Assembly (NCBI RefSeq): GCF_043557345.1
Contig: NZ_JBIFFV010000005.1
Coordinates: 186,001 to 250,000 of the forward strand
Source: Sulfitobacter sp043557345
GTDB lineage: Bacteria; Pseudomonadota; Alphaproteobacteria; Rhodobacterales; Rhodobacteraceae
DNA: 64,000 nt
Direction: 5' to 3'
How positions within the stretch are numbered: position 1 is the stretch's first letter; each line of letters opens with the position of its first letter. Position numbers and translations under genes: made by a program. The notes under the pieces are model-generated. The model was not told where the DNA came from and searched no databases. It saw nothing but the letters and a program-made list of their open reading frames with translations. Below, in pieces: positions 7,971 to 15,749 of this stretch.

Positions 7971-8843
7971 ATGACGGATATTTCGGAACGAGAAGCCTGC
8001 ACCAAGCGCTGCTGGTGGCTGGGTGCCGGTGTCGGTTTGCTGGTGGCATTCCTGTTGCTGGCCTTTGGCATCTGGGGTCTTTTGATGTCCATTCTGGCCG
8101 GTGTGCTGGTGGCGGTGATCGTGGGCTATCTCGCGATGACCTTGCTGTGCAAAGAGGTGCCAGCCGCCGCACCGCAAGACAACACGCGCAGCGCGGCGGC
8201 AGCATCGGTTGCAGCGGCGCCGACGGCATCGGGCAGCGTTTCCTCGGCTGTCGGCACGGTCCCCGCCGGTGACGCAGGCATCGGGGCCGCGCGAAAGGCC
8301 AGCGCGCCGATTGAGCCTGTGGAAGAGCCAGCGCCAGCGGCGCCTCTGGCCGATACGGCTGCCGTTGAGACCGCCCCGGACCAGGGTGCCAAGGCTGAGG
8401 TGGCGGGCGAGGAAGTGCCCGCCGGAGCCCCCGAGGGAACAACGCCAACAGCGCCCGTGGCCGATACGGCTGCCGTCGAAGCCGCGCCGGAACAGGTTGT
8501 CGAAGCCGAAGAAGCGCCCGCAGTGGTGACCACCGCGGAAGAGACCGTCGAAACCGCGCCCAAGGGGGCGACAGGTGGCACATCGACCGATGGCAAACCC
8601 GCGCTGCTCGACGCGCCGCGTGCGGGCGGGGCGGATGACCTCAAGCGCATTGGCGGCATTGGGCCAAAACTGGAACAGACGCTGAATGAACTGGGCATTT
8701 TTCATTTCGACCAGATCGCAGCCCTTGAGGGGGAGGAGATCGACTGGGTCGATTCCCGCCTGCGTTTCAAGGGCCGTATTCGGCGCGACGATTGGATCGG
8801 TCAGGCCAAGGCGCTTGCCAGTGACGGCAAAGCCGAGGGCTGA
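7971..8843 (+). CDS. Membrane-anchored protein with helix-hairpin-helix-like tail
   Basis: The 290-residue protein has one long or two adjacent membrane segments at about residues 19-60, a long Ala/Pro/Glu-rich linker (about 65-220), and a C-terminal domain (222-290, DDLKRIGGIGPKLEQTLNEL ... RRDDWIGQAKALA) nearly the same as the NuoE tail. The linker has an internal repeat of ADTAAVE (17 of the underlying bases identical, 111 bp apart). The N-terminus has cysteines at the membrane edge (EACTKRCWW). A 92-bp gap separates it from nuoE; GGGAGAGAAGGA precedes the ATG. I do not know a function. Confidence 0.85.
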   Translation: MTDISEREACTKRCWWLGAGVGLLVAFLLLAFGIWGLLMSILAGVLVAVIVGYLAMTLLCKEVPAAAPQDNTRSAAAASVAAAPTASGSVSSAVGTVPAGDAGIGAARKASAPIEPVEEPAPAAPLADTAAVETAPDQGAKAEVAGEEVPAGAPEGTTPTAPVADTAAVEAAPEQVVEAEEAPAVVTTAEETVETAPKGATGGTSTDGKPALLDAPRAGGADDLKRIGGIGPKLEQTLNELGIFHFDQIAALEGEEIDWVDSRLRFKGRIRRDDWIGQAKALASDGKAEG

Positions 8844-8861
8844 TCGGGGTAAGAGAGAGAC

Positions 8862-9095
8862 ATGAGCGAAGCCGAAGACAGAGCGCTTGCCCGTAAGGGC
8901 CGCACCGCAGGGCTGGTCATTGCCGTGACCATGTGCTTGTGGCTGGCCATGCAATGGGCCGGCCCGGCGCTTGGCCTGCCGGGGCGTTATGCGCTGCTCT
9001 TCGACTTTGCTGCACTGGCCGCGCTTTTCTGGGCGATGGTCGTGATATATCAAATGTGGCAGGCCCGCCGGGCCAGCCGTGAGAACCAAAGGTAG
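8862..9095 (+). CDS. Small two-helix membrane protein (resembles DUF5337)
   Basis: The 77-residue protein has a charged N-terminus (MSEAEDRALARKGR), two hydrophobic segments (about 17-33 and 43-64) and a basic C-terminus (QARRASRENQR). It lies 18 bp after the HhH-tail gene and 5 bp before nuoF. From memory this resembles the DUF5337 family of Rhodobacterales, which is uncertain. GTAAGAGAGA precedes the ATG. Role unknown; position suggests a complex I accessory protein. Confidence 0.75.
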   Translation: MSEAEDRALARKGRTAGLVIAVTMCLWLAMQWAGPALGLPGRYALLFDFAALAALFWAMVVIYQMWQARRASRENQR

Positions 9096-9100
9096 GCATC

Positions 9101-10396
9101 ATGCTTCAGGACAAAGACCGCATTTTTACCAACATCTACGGCATGCATGACCGCACCCTGAAAGGCGCGCAGGCGCGCGGCCATTGGGATGGCACCGCCG
9201 GGATCATTCAAAAGGGCCGCGATTGGATCGTCGACCAGATGAAAGCCTCTGGCCTGCGGGGCCGGGGTGGCGCGGGCTTCCCCACCGGGCTCAAGTGGTC
9301 CTTCATGCCGAAAGAGAGTGATGGCCGCCCTGCCTATCTTGTGGTCAATGCCGACGAATCCGAGCCGGGCACCTGCAAAGACCGCGAGATCATGCGTCAC
9401 GATCCGCATACGCTCATCGAAGGCTGCCTGATCGCCTCCTTCGCGATGAACGCGCATACCTGTTACATCTACCTGCGCGGCGAATATATCCGTGAGCGCG
9501 AGGCGCTTCAGACGGCGATCGACGAGGCCTATGAGGCTGGTCTGGTGGGCAAGAACGCCAGCAAATCGGGCTGGGATTTCGATATCTTCCTGCACCACGG
9601 GGCAGGGGCTTACATCTGCGGCGAAGAGACCGCGCTGCTGGAAAGCCTTGAGGGCAAGAAGGGCATGCCCCGGATGAAACCGCCGTTCCCGGCGGGCGCG
9701 GGCCTCTATGGCTGCCCGACCACGGTGAACAACGTCGAATCCATCGCCGTGGTGCCGACCATTCTGCGCCGTGGGCCTGAGTGGTTCGCGGGCTTTGGCC
9801 GCGCCAACAATGCGGGCACCAAGCTCTTTGCGATCTCGGGTCACGTGAACAACCCCTGCGTCGTCGAAGAGGCGATGTCGATCTCCTTTGAAGAGCTGAT
9901 CGAGAAACATTGCGGTGGCATCCGCGGCGGCTGGGACAATCTCAAGGCGGTGATCCCCGGCGGCTCCTCGGTGCCGCTGATCCCCGGCAAAGACATGCGC
10001 GACGCGATCATGGATTTCGACTACCTGCGCGAACAACGCTCGGGCCTCGGCACGGCGGCGGTGATCGTGATGGACAACTCGACCGATGTCATCAAGGCGA
10101 TCTGGCGGCTGTCGAAGTTCTACAAGCACGAAAGCTGCGGCCAGTGCACGCCCTGCCGCGAGGGCACCGGCTGGATGATGCGGGTGATGGACCGTCTGGT
10201 TTCGGGCGATGCGGAGCCTGAAGAGATCGACATGCTGCTCGACGTGACCAAACAGGTCGAGGGCCACACGATCTGCGCGCTTGGCGATGCGGCGGCTTGG
10301 CCGATCCAGGGTCTGATCCGCCACTTCCGGGATGAGATCCAGGATCGGATCAAACACAAGCGCACGGGCCGCGTCAGCGCGGTCGCGGCAGAGTGA
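9101..10396 (+). CDS. nuoF: NADH-quinone oxidoreductase subunit F (NADH/FMN site)
   Basis: This 431-residue subunit oxidises NADH via FMN. GRGGAGFPTGLKWSFMP (about 54-70) and NADESEPGTCKDREIM form the nucleotide sites, GAYICGEETALLESLEG the FMN region. Cluster N3 ligands are Cys346, Cys349, Cys352 (SCGQCTPCREG) and Cys392 (TICALGDAAAWP). Length and termini are normal. The stop overlaps the GTG of a short candidate ORF (GTGA). Confidence 0.97.
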   Translation: MLQDKDRIFTNIYGMHDRTLKGAQARGHWDGTAGIIQKGRDWIVDQMKASGLRGRGGAGFPTGLKWSFMPKESDGRPAYLVVNADESEPGTCKDREIMRHDPHTLIEGCLIASFAMNAHTCYIYLRGEYIREREALQTAIDEAYEAGLVGKNASKSGWDFDIFLHHGAGAYICGEETALLESLEGKKGMPRMKPPFPAGAGLYGCPTTVNNVESIAVVPTILRRGPEWFAGFGRANNAGTKLFAISGHVNNPCVVEEAMSISFEELIEKHCGGIRGGWDNLKAVIPGGSSVPLIPGKDMRDAIMDFDYLREQRSGLGTAAVIVMDNSTDVIKAIWRLSKFYKHESCGQCTPCREGTGWMMRVMDRLVSGDAEPEEIDMLLDVTKQVEGHTICALGDAAAWPIQGLIRHFRDEIQDRIKHKRTGRVSAVAAE

Positions 10397-10539
10397 AACC
10401 CTGCGCGGCGGCGGGCCTCACCGGCTTGACGCTTGGCGCAGGAGCGGCGATAGCGGGCGCGCGTCAGGCGCGTCCGTCCACAACAGGCGCGGGGCGAGTG
10501 GCAAGGCCGGGCCCAAGGCGCAGCGGAGTAGGTCTATGA
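10393..10539 (+). CDS. Candidate 48-residue ORF bridging nuoF and the next lipoprotein gene
   Basis: A GTG overlapping the nuoF stop (GTGA) opens a 48-codon frame whose TGA overlaps the ATG of the downstream lipoprotein gene (ATGA). The product starts with Lys-Pro-Cys followed by an Ala/Gly/Leu-rich stretch (CAAAGLTGLTLGAGAAIAG) and ends in an Arg/Pro/Gly-rich tail. The first part could be a weak membrane or signal segment. As with the nuoD-nuoE gap, the frame fills the interval exactly. No family recognised; a GC-rich chance frame remains possible. Confidence 0.38.
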   Translation: MKPCAAAGLTGLTLGAGAAIAGARQARPSTTGAGRVARPGPRRSGVGL

Positions 10540-10862
10540 AATATGCTTTGACGGTTCTGACGCTCAGCGCCCTGCTGGCGGGCTGCGCCAATGATGGTGA
10601 GCGGATTGCCTTTGACGGGCAGTATTTCAACACCAAGCTGCGCAAGATTGACGGTCAGCGGGATGTCTTTCAGGTGACGGTCAAGGATGCCGGCAAATCC
10701 ATCGATGGCGCCCGCGCGGCAGCGCGCTATGAGGCCGTGAAATACTGTGTCGGCAACTACGGCAACTCCAAGATCGACTGGACCTTTGGCCCCGATGCCC
10801 CGGCAAGCGCGCTGCGGTTCGATGGCGGGGCGCTGACCTTTCAGGGGCGCTGCCCCCAGTGA
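10536..10862 (+). CDS. Small lipoprotein of unknown function in the nuo operon
   Basis: The 108-residue product begins MKYALTVLTLSALLAGCAND, a signal peptide with lipobox LAGC (Cys17), so it should be lipidated and face the periplasm. The mature part contains an RYEAVKYCVGNYG stretch and ends in a cysteine (GRCPQ), allowing one disulfide. The preceding CGGAG (10523-10527) serves as ribosome binding site. It is not a complex I subunit; a periplasmic assembly or unrelated envelope role is inference. Confidence 0.75.
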   Translation: MKYALTVLTLSALLAGCANDGERIAFDGQYFNTKLRKIDGQRDVFQVTVKDAGKSIDGARAAARYEAVKYCVGNYGNSKIDWTFGPDAPASALRFDGGALTFQGRCPQ

Positions 10863-10904
10863 TCGCATCGGCGACATATCGCGGGCCTGCGGGCCTTGGG
10901 GGCG

Positions 10905-10962
10905 GTGATATTGAATATCACGGCCTGCAATCTCCATCTGTCAGACGGGCCGTTCCGGCCCG
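10905..10962. repeat. Two perfect inverted repeats upstream of the secreted-protein gene
   Basis: GTGATATT-G-AATATCAC (10905-10921) and CGGGCCG-TTC-CGGCCCG (10946-10962) are perfect hairpins in the 120-bp gap between the lipoprotein gene and the next gene. Neither is followed by a T-run. They could be RNA processing or stability elements that tune expression inside the long nuo transcript. Confidence 0.5.
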
Positions 10963-10982
10963 CTGCATGAAGGAGAATTGAT

Positions 10983-11393
10983 ATGCGCACCCTGATGATC
11001 GCCGTGATGGGCCTGAGCCTGACCGCCGCCACCGTGACACCGGTCGCCGCAAAACCGCCGCTGCGCGAGGTGGCCGCCATTGACGACGCGCTTTTGGACA
11101 TGGGCGTGGCCGACATCATCCGCAAGAACTGCCCCGACATCAGCGCGCGGATGCTGCGCGCGGTCAAGATGGCTTGGGACTTGAAAGGTAAGGCGACCGA
11201 TCTGGGCTACTCCGACGCCGAGATCGACGCCTATATTGATAGTGACGCTGAAAAAGCGCGCATGAGAGCGCGGGGCGCCGCGTTTTTCAAGGCGAAGGGG
11301 GTCGATACTTCGGACCCGCAAGGCTATTGTGCGCTCGGACGCGAAGAGATTCAAAAATCGAGCCGGATCGGTTCGTTACTGAAGGCAAAGTGA
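10983..11393 (+). CDS. Secreted protein of unknown function (resembles DUF5333)
   Basis: The 136-residue product has a signal peptide (first 23 residues, cleavage after PVAA) and a helical mature part beginning KPPLREVAAIDDALLDMGVA. Two cysteines (NCPDIS and YCALG) could pair in the periplasm. It resembles, from memory, the DUF5333 family seen next to nuoG in Rhodobacterales; this is not verified. AAGGAGAATTGAT gives a good ribosome binding site. The stop is four bases before nuoG. Possibly a periplasmic complex I accessory protein. Confidence 0.75.
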   Translation: MRTLMIAVMGLSLTAATVTPVAAKPPLREVAAIDDALLDMGVADIIRKNCPDISARMLRAVKMAWDLKGKATDLGYSDAEIDAYIDSDAEKARMRARGAAFFKAKGVDTSDPQGYCALGREEIQKSSRIGSLLKAK

Positions 11394-11397
11394 GCTT

Positions 11398-13413
11398 ATG
11401 AGCGATATCCGCAAGATCATCATCGACGGTAAGGAAGTCGAAGTCGAAGGGGCGATGACGCTCATTCAGGCCTGCGAGCAGGTCGGCATCGAAGTGCCGC
11501 GCTTCTGTTACCACGAGCGTCTGTCGATCGCCGGTAACTGCCGGATGTGTCTTGTGGAAGTCGTCGGCGGGCCGCCCAAGCCCGCCGCCTCCTGCGCCAT
11601 GCAGGTGCGCGACCTGCGCCCCGGCCCCGAGGGCCAGCCGCCGGTCGTGAAAACCAACTCGCCCATGGTCAAGAAGGCCCGCGAGGGCGTGATGGAATTC
11701 CTGCTCATCAACCACCCGCTGGATTGCCCAATCTGCGACCAGGGCGGTGAGTGCGATTTGCAAGATCAGGCGATGGCTTACGGCGTCGACTTCTCGCGCT
11801 ACCGCGAGCCCAAGCGCGCGACCGAGGATCTCGATCTCGGCCCGCTGGTCGAGACGCATATGACCCGCTGCATTTCCTGCACCCGCTGCGTGCGCTTCAC
11901 GACCGAAGTCGCAGGCCAGCACGTCATGGGCCAGACCGGCCGCGGCGAGGATGCGGAGATCACCACCTATCTCGGCGCGCTGATCGACAGCAACCTGTCG
12001 GGCAATATCATCGACCTTTGCCCGGTGGGCGCGCTGGTTTCCAAGCCCTATGCCTTCACCGCGCGCCCGTGGGAACTGAGCAAGACCGAGAGCATCGACG
12101 TGATGGATGCGCTCGGCTCCAACATCCGCGTCGACACCAAGGGCCGCGAAGTCATGCGCTTTTTGCCGCGCAACCATGACGGCGTGAACGAGGAGTGGAT
12201 TTCGGACAAGACCCGCTTCGTCTGGGACGGTCTGCGCCGCCAGCGTCTCGACACGCCTTACATCCGCGAGAACGGCAAGCTGCGCAAAGCCAGCTGGCCC
12301 GAGGCGCTCAATGCCGCCGCCGCCGCGATGAAGGGCAAGAAATTGGCCGGTTTGATCGGCGATCTGGCCCCGGTCGAAGCCGCCTTTGCACTGAAAGAGC
12401 TGATCGAAGGGCAGGGCGGTGTCGTCGAATGCCGCACCGATGGTGCGAAACTGCCCGCGGGCAACCGTTTCGGCTATGTCGGCAACGCGCGGATCGAGGA
12501 TTTGGACGATGCCAAGATGATCCAGCTCATCGGCACCAACCCCGCCGTCGAGGCGCCGGTGCTGAACGCGCGTATCCGCAAGGCTTGGACCAATGGCGCC
12601 GAGATCGGGCTGATCGGCGAAGCGGCTGACCTGACCTATCCGCATCACCATCTGGGCAATGACCGCGCCACGCTCGACAAACTGATGAACAGCGACTTCG
12701 ACGAAGTGCTGGAGCAGCCTTCGGTGATCGTTGTGGGCCAAGGCGCGCTGCGCGAGGCTGATGGTTCGGCGGTGCTGGCCAAGGCGATGGAACTGGCCGA
12801 GAAGACCAAGAGCAAGCTCATGGTTCTGCACACCGCCGCCTCGCGCGTGGGTGCGATGGACATCGGTGCCGTGGCCGAAAACGGCATGGATGACGTGAAC
12901 GCGGCCGAGGTGATCTACAACCTCGGCGCCGATGAGATCGAGATCGGCCAAGGCCCCTTCGTGATCTACCAAGGCAGCCACGGCGACCGCGGTGCGCACC
13001 GCGCCGACATCATCCTGCCGGGCGCGGCCTATACCGAGGAGCCGGGGCTGTTCGTCAACACCGAGGGCCGTCCCCAGCTTGCATTGCGCGCCGGTTTCGC
13101 GCCGGGGCAGGCGAAAGAAAACTGGGCGATTCTTCGGGCGCTTTCGGCTGAGATGGGCGCACAACTGAGCTATGATTCCATCGCCGCGCTGCGCCGCAAG
13201 CTGACCGAGGCCGTGCCCCATCTGGCGAATGTCGATGAGGTGCCGGAAAACGAATGGAACGCGCTGCCTGCGGGCAAGCTAGGCGATGCGTCTTTCGCGC
13301 CTGCGGTGCGTGACTTCTATCTCTCCAACCCGATCGCGCGGGCCAGCCAGTTGATGGCGGAACTGTCGGCACTGGCCGCCGCGCGCCGGGCCGAGCCGAT
13401 GGCGGCGGAGTGA
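11398..13413 (+). CDS. nuoG: NADH-quinone oxidoreductase subunit G
   Basis: The 671-residue Fe-S subunit shows a [2Fe-2S] site at Cys37, Cys48, Cys51, Cys66; a His-ligated [4Fe-4S] site (N5) at His106, Cys110, Cys113, Cys119; and a further [4Fe-4S] set beginning CISCTRC (158-164). The rest is a molybdopterin-oxidoreductase-like domain without its own cofactor motif, as normal for NuoG. The size matches the Paracoccus/mitochondrial type rather than the larger E. coli type with cluster N7. The stop overlaps the GTG of the following lipoprotein gene. Confidence 0.97.
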   Translation: MSDIRKIIIDGKEVEVEGAMTLIQACEQVGIEVPRFCYHERLSIAGNCRMCLVEVVGGPPKPAASCAMQVRDLRPGPEGQPPVVKTNSPMVKKAREGVMEFLLINHPLDCPICDQGGECDLQDQAMAYGVDFSRYREPKRATEDLDLGPLVETHMTRCISCTRCVRFTTEVAGQHVMGQTGRGEDAEITTYLGALIDSNLSGNIIDLCPVGALVSKPYAFTARPWELSKTESIDVMDALGSNIRVDTKGREVMRFLPRNHDGVNEEWISDKTRFVWDGLRRQRLDTPYIRENGKLRKASWPEALNAAAAAMKGKKLAGLIGDLAPVEAAFALKELIEGQGGVVECRTDGAKLPAGNRFGYVGNARIEDLDDAKMIQLIGTNPAVEAPVLNARIRKAWTNGAEIGLIGEAADLTYPHHHLGNDRATLDKLMNSDFDEVLEQPSVIVVGQGALREADGSAVLAKAMELAEKTKSKLMVLHTAASRVGAMDIGAVAENGMDDVNAAEVIYNLGADEIEIGQGPFVIYQGSHGDRGAHRADIILPGAAYTEEPGLFVNTEGRPQLALRAGFAPGQAKENWAILRALSAEMGAQLSYDSIAALRRKLTEAVPHLANVDEVPENEWNALPAGKLGDASFAPAVRDFYLSNPIARASQLMAELSALAAARRAEPMAAE

Positions 13414-13793
13414 GAACAATGGCGCTGGCCCCCTTGATGCTACTGGCCGCCTGCGAACCGCAGGTGCCGGTGGCCGAGGACTTTATCCCCGATTACAAGG
13501 GGGTCGAAACCCAGCTTTTGGACGGTGATTTGGTGCAATTCAACGTGGCGATGACCAAGGCGCTTTCGGCGCAGGACGTGTCGGACTACGCCGAATGCGC
13601 CGCCGCGCAATACACGCTGATCCGGGGCTACGGTTTTGCGCGTCATGTGCGGACAAATGTGAGCGAAGAGGGTGGCATATGGCGGGCAGATGCTGTTTAC
13701 ACAATCTCGCCGAGCCTGCCCAAAGGCTTGAAGACAATTGATGCCGAAGTGACCGCGTTTCAATGCGCGGAACGCGGCATTCCGACGGTGTGA
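13410..13793 (+). CDS. Small lipoprotein of unknown function between nuoG and nuoH
   Basis: The protein of 127 residues (GTG start overlapping the nuoG stop) or 124 residues (ATG at 13419) begins MALAPLMLLAACEPQ, a short signal peptide with lipobox LAAC. The mature domain has two further cysteines (YAECAAAQY, FQCAERG). It is likely anchored on the periplasmic side. I do not recognise a family. The gene is 6 bp upstream of nuoH, between the peripheral-arm and membrane-arm genes of complex I. Confidence 0.7.
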   Translation: MRTMALAPLMLLAACEPQVPVAEDFIPDYKGVETQLLDGDLVQFNVAMTKALSAQDVSDYAECAAAQYTLIRGYGFARHVRTNVSEEGGIWRADAVYTISPSLPKGLKTIDAEVTAFQCAERGIPTV

Positions 13794-13799
13794 GGACTT

Positions 13800-14840
13800 A
13801 TGGCTGATTTCTTTTACAACACCTATCTGGGCATCGGCCTGCTGACGGTCGGGCAGGTGTTGCTGCTGGTCGTGCCGCTGCTGCTGGCGCTGGCCTTCCT
13901 CATGTATGCCGACCGCAAGATCTGGGCCGCCGTGATGATGCGCCGCGGCCCCAACGTCGTGGGCGTTTTCGGCCTGCTGCAAAGCTTTGCCGACTTCCTC
14001 AAATATATCGTTAAGGAAGTGGTGGTCCCGGCGGGTGCTGACAAGGGGGTCTTCTTCCTCGCGCCGATGATTTCCTTCGTCATGGCGATGATCGCTTGGG
14101 CGGTGATCCCGTTTAACGAGGGGTGGATCCTGTCGGACATCAACGTGGCGATCCTCTATGTCTTCGCCGTCTCCTCGCTTGAGGTATACGGCGTGATCAT
14201 GGGGGGCTGGGCCTCGAACTCGAAATACCCGTTTCTGGGCTCTTTGCGCTCCGCCGCGCAGATGATCTCTTACGAGGTCTCGATCGGTCTGATCATCATC
14301 GGCGTGATCCTCTCGACCGGGTCGATGAACTTCTCGTCCATCGTGGCGGCGCAAGACGGCGACTGGGGGCTGCTGAACTGGTACTTCCTGCCGCATTTCC
14401 CGATGCTGGTCCTGTTCTTCATCTCGGCGCTGGCGGAGACCAACCGCCCGCCCTTCGACCTGCCGGAAGCGGAATCGGAACTCGTCGCAGGGTATCAGGT
14501 GGAATATTCCTCGACGCCCTTCCTGCTCTTCATGATTGGCGAGCTGGTGGCCGTGGTGCTGATGTGCGCGCTGGTGTCGCTGATGTTCTTCGGTGGCTGG
14601 CTGTCGCCGGTGCCGTTCCTGCCCGATGGCTTCTTCTGGATGTTCATCAAGATGCTGATGGTCTTCTTCATGTTCGCCATGGTGAAGGCAATCACGCCGC
14701 GCTACCGCTATGACCAGCTGATGCGGCTGGGGTGGAAAGTCTTCCTTCCCTTCTCGCTCTTCTGGGTGGTCTTCGTGGCATTCGCTGCAAAATTCGATTG
14801 GTTCTGGGGCATCTACGCCCGCTGGACCGTAGGGGGCTGA
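13800..14840 (+). CDS. nuoH: NADH-quinone oxidoreductase subunit H
   Basis: The 346-residue membrane subunit forms the quinone entry channel. Eight or so hydrophobic segments are visible; signatures include YADRKIWAAVMMRRGPN near residues 39-55 and AETNRPPFDLPEAESELVAGY near 203-223, the conserved acidic loop facing NuoB/NuoD. The gene is followed directly by nuoI with one base between. Confidence 0.97.
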   Translation: MADFFYNTYLGIGLLTVGQVLLLVVPLLLALAFLMYADRKIWAAVMMRRGPNVVGVFGLLQSFADFLKYIVKEVVVPAGADKGVFFLAPMISFVMAMIAWAVIPFNEGWILSDINVAILYVFAVSSLEVYGVIMGGWASNSKYPFLGSLRSAAQMISYEVSIGLIIIGVILSTGSMNFSSIVAAQDGDWGLLNWYFLPHFPMLVLFFISALAETNRPPFDLPEAESELVAGYQVEYSSTPFLLFMIGELVAVVLMCALVSLMFFGGWLSPVPFLPDGFFWMFIKMLMVFFMFAMVKAITPRYRYDQLMRLGWKVFLPFSLFWVVFVAFAAKFDWFWGIYARWTVGG

Positions 14841-14841
14841 T

Positions 14842-15336
14842 ATGGCTGCGACTGATTACACCCGCGCCGCGAAATATTTCCTGCTGGCGGATTACGCCAA
14901 GGCGTTCATGCTGGGGATGCGCTATTTCTTTGCGCCAAAAACCACGCTGAACTACCCGCATGAGAAGGGGCCGCTCAGCCCCCGTTTCCGTGGCGAACAC
15001 GCGCTGCGCCGGTATCCCAATGGGGAGGAACGCTGCATTGCCTGTAAGCTCTGCGAAGCGATCTGCCCCGCGCAGGCGATCACCATCGACGCCGAAGCGC
15101 GCGAAGACGGCAGCCGCCGCACCACGCGCTATGACATCGACATGACGAAATGCATCTACTGCGGTTTCTGTCAGGAAGCCTGTCCGGTTGATGCGATTGT
15201 CGAAGGGCCGAACTTCGAATTCTCGACCGAGACCCGCGAAGAGCTTTACTACGACAAGGCCAAGCTTTTGGACAACGGCGAACGTTGGGAAGCCGAGATT
15301 GCCCGCAACCTCGAAATGGACGCGCCTTACAGATGA
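14842..15336 (+). CDS. nuoI: NADH-quinone oxidoreductase subunit I (clusters N6a/N6b)
   Basis: The 164-residue ferredoxin-type subunit has two CxxCxxCxxxC motifs: Cys65/68/71/75 (CIACKLCEAIC) and Cys104/107/110/114 (CIYCGFCQEAC), which bind the two [4Fe-4S] clusters leading to N2. The N-terminal amphipathic helix (about 8-30) contacts NuoH. The stop overlaps the next start as ATGA. Confidence 0.97.
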   Translation: MAATDYTRAAKYFLLADYAKAFMLGMRYFFAPKTTLNYPHEKGPLSPRFRGEHALRRYPNGEERCIACKLCEAICPAQAITIDAEAREDGSRRTTRYDIDMTKCIYCGFCQEACPVDAIVEGPNFEFSTETREELYYDKAKLLDNGERWEAEIARNLEMDAPYR

Positions 15337-15749
15337 GCGACCCCAAGAACCCTTTTGACGCGATGATGAAGCAGGCGCAGGAAATGGCGAAAGCCTTTCC
15401 AGCGATGGATGCTTTTTCGCCAAAAGGGTTCGAGGCGATGATGGGCACCATGCCGAAGGAAATGATGGATTTCTGGTTCGGCGACACGGTCAACAAGGGC
15501 GGGCTGGACGCGCGAACGCGGCTGCTTTTGACCCTTGCCGGGCTGACCATGCAGGGCGCGCAGAATGACATGGCCCTTCGTCAAACCGTGCGCCACGCGC
15601 GCGAGGCGGGGGCCACGAAACAACATATCGTCGAGACGATCAGCCAGATGTCGGTCTTTGCCGGGCTTCCCGCCATGACCCGGGCCTTGGAGCTGGCGCA
15701 ATCGGTTCTCGACGAAGACAAAGATACCAAGAAGGAAGACGGCGCATGA
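15333..15749 (+). CDS. Carboxymuconolactone decarboxylase (CMD)-family protein in the nuo operon
   Basis: The 138-residue protein starts at the ATG overlapping the nuoI stop. The core NKGGLDARTRLLLTLAGLTM ... HIVETISQMSVFAGLPAMTRALELA matches the CMD/AhpD fold. It contains no cysteine, so it cannot work like the AhpD peroxidase CxxC centre. The N-terminal 45 residues are Met/Phe-rich (PFDAMMKQAQEMAKAF). It overlaps nuoJ by four bases. A role beside complex I is unknown; decarboxylase activity should not be assumed. Confidence 0.8.
   Translation: MSDPKNPFDAMMKQAQEMAKAFPAMDAFSPKGFEAMMGTMPKEMMDFWFGDTVNKGGLDARTRLLLTLAGLTMQGAQNDMALRQTVRHAREAGATKQHIVETISQMSVFAGLPAMTRALELAQSVLDEDKDTKKEDGA

Noticed and set aside
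11287..13221. Long open frame antisense to nuoG
   Set aside because: It mirrors nuoG, whose cofactor motifs are intact, and shows no recognisable domain. GC-rich third positions open such antisense frames.
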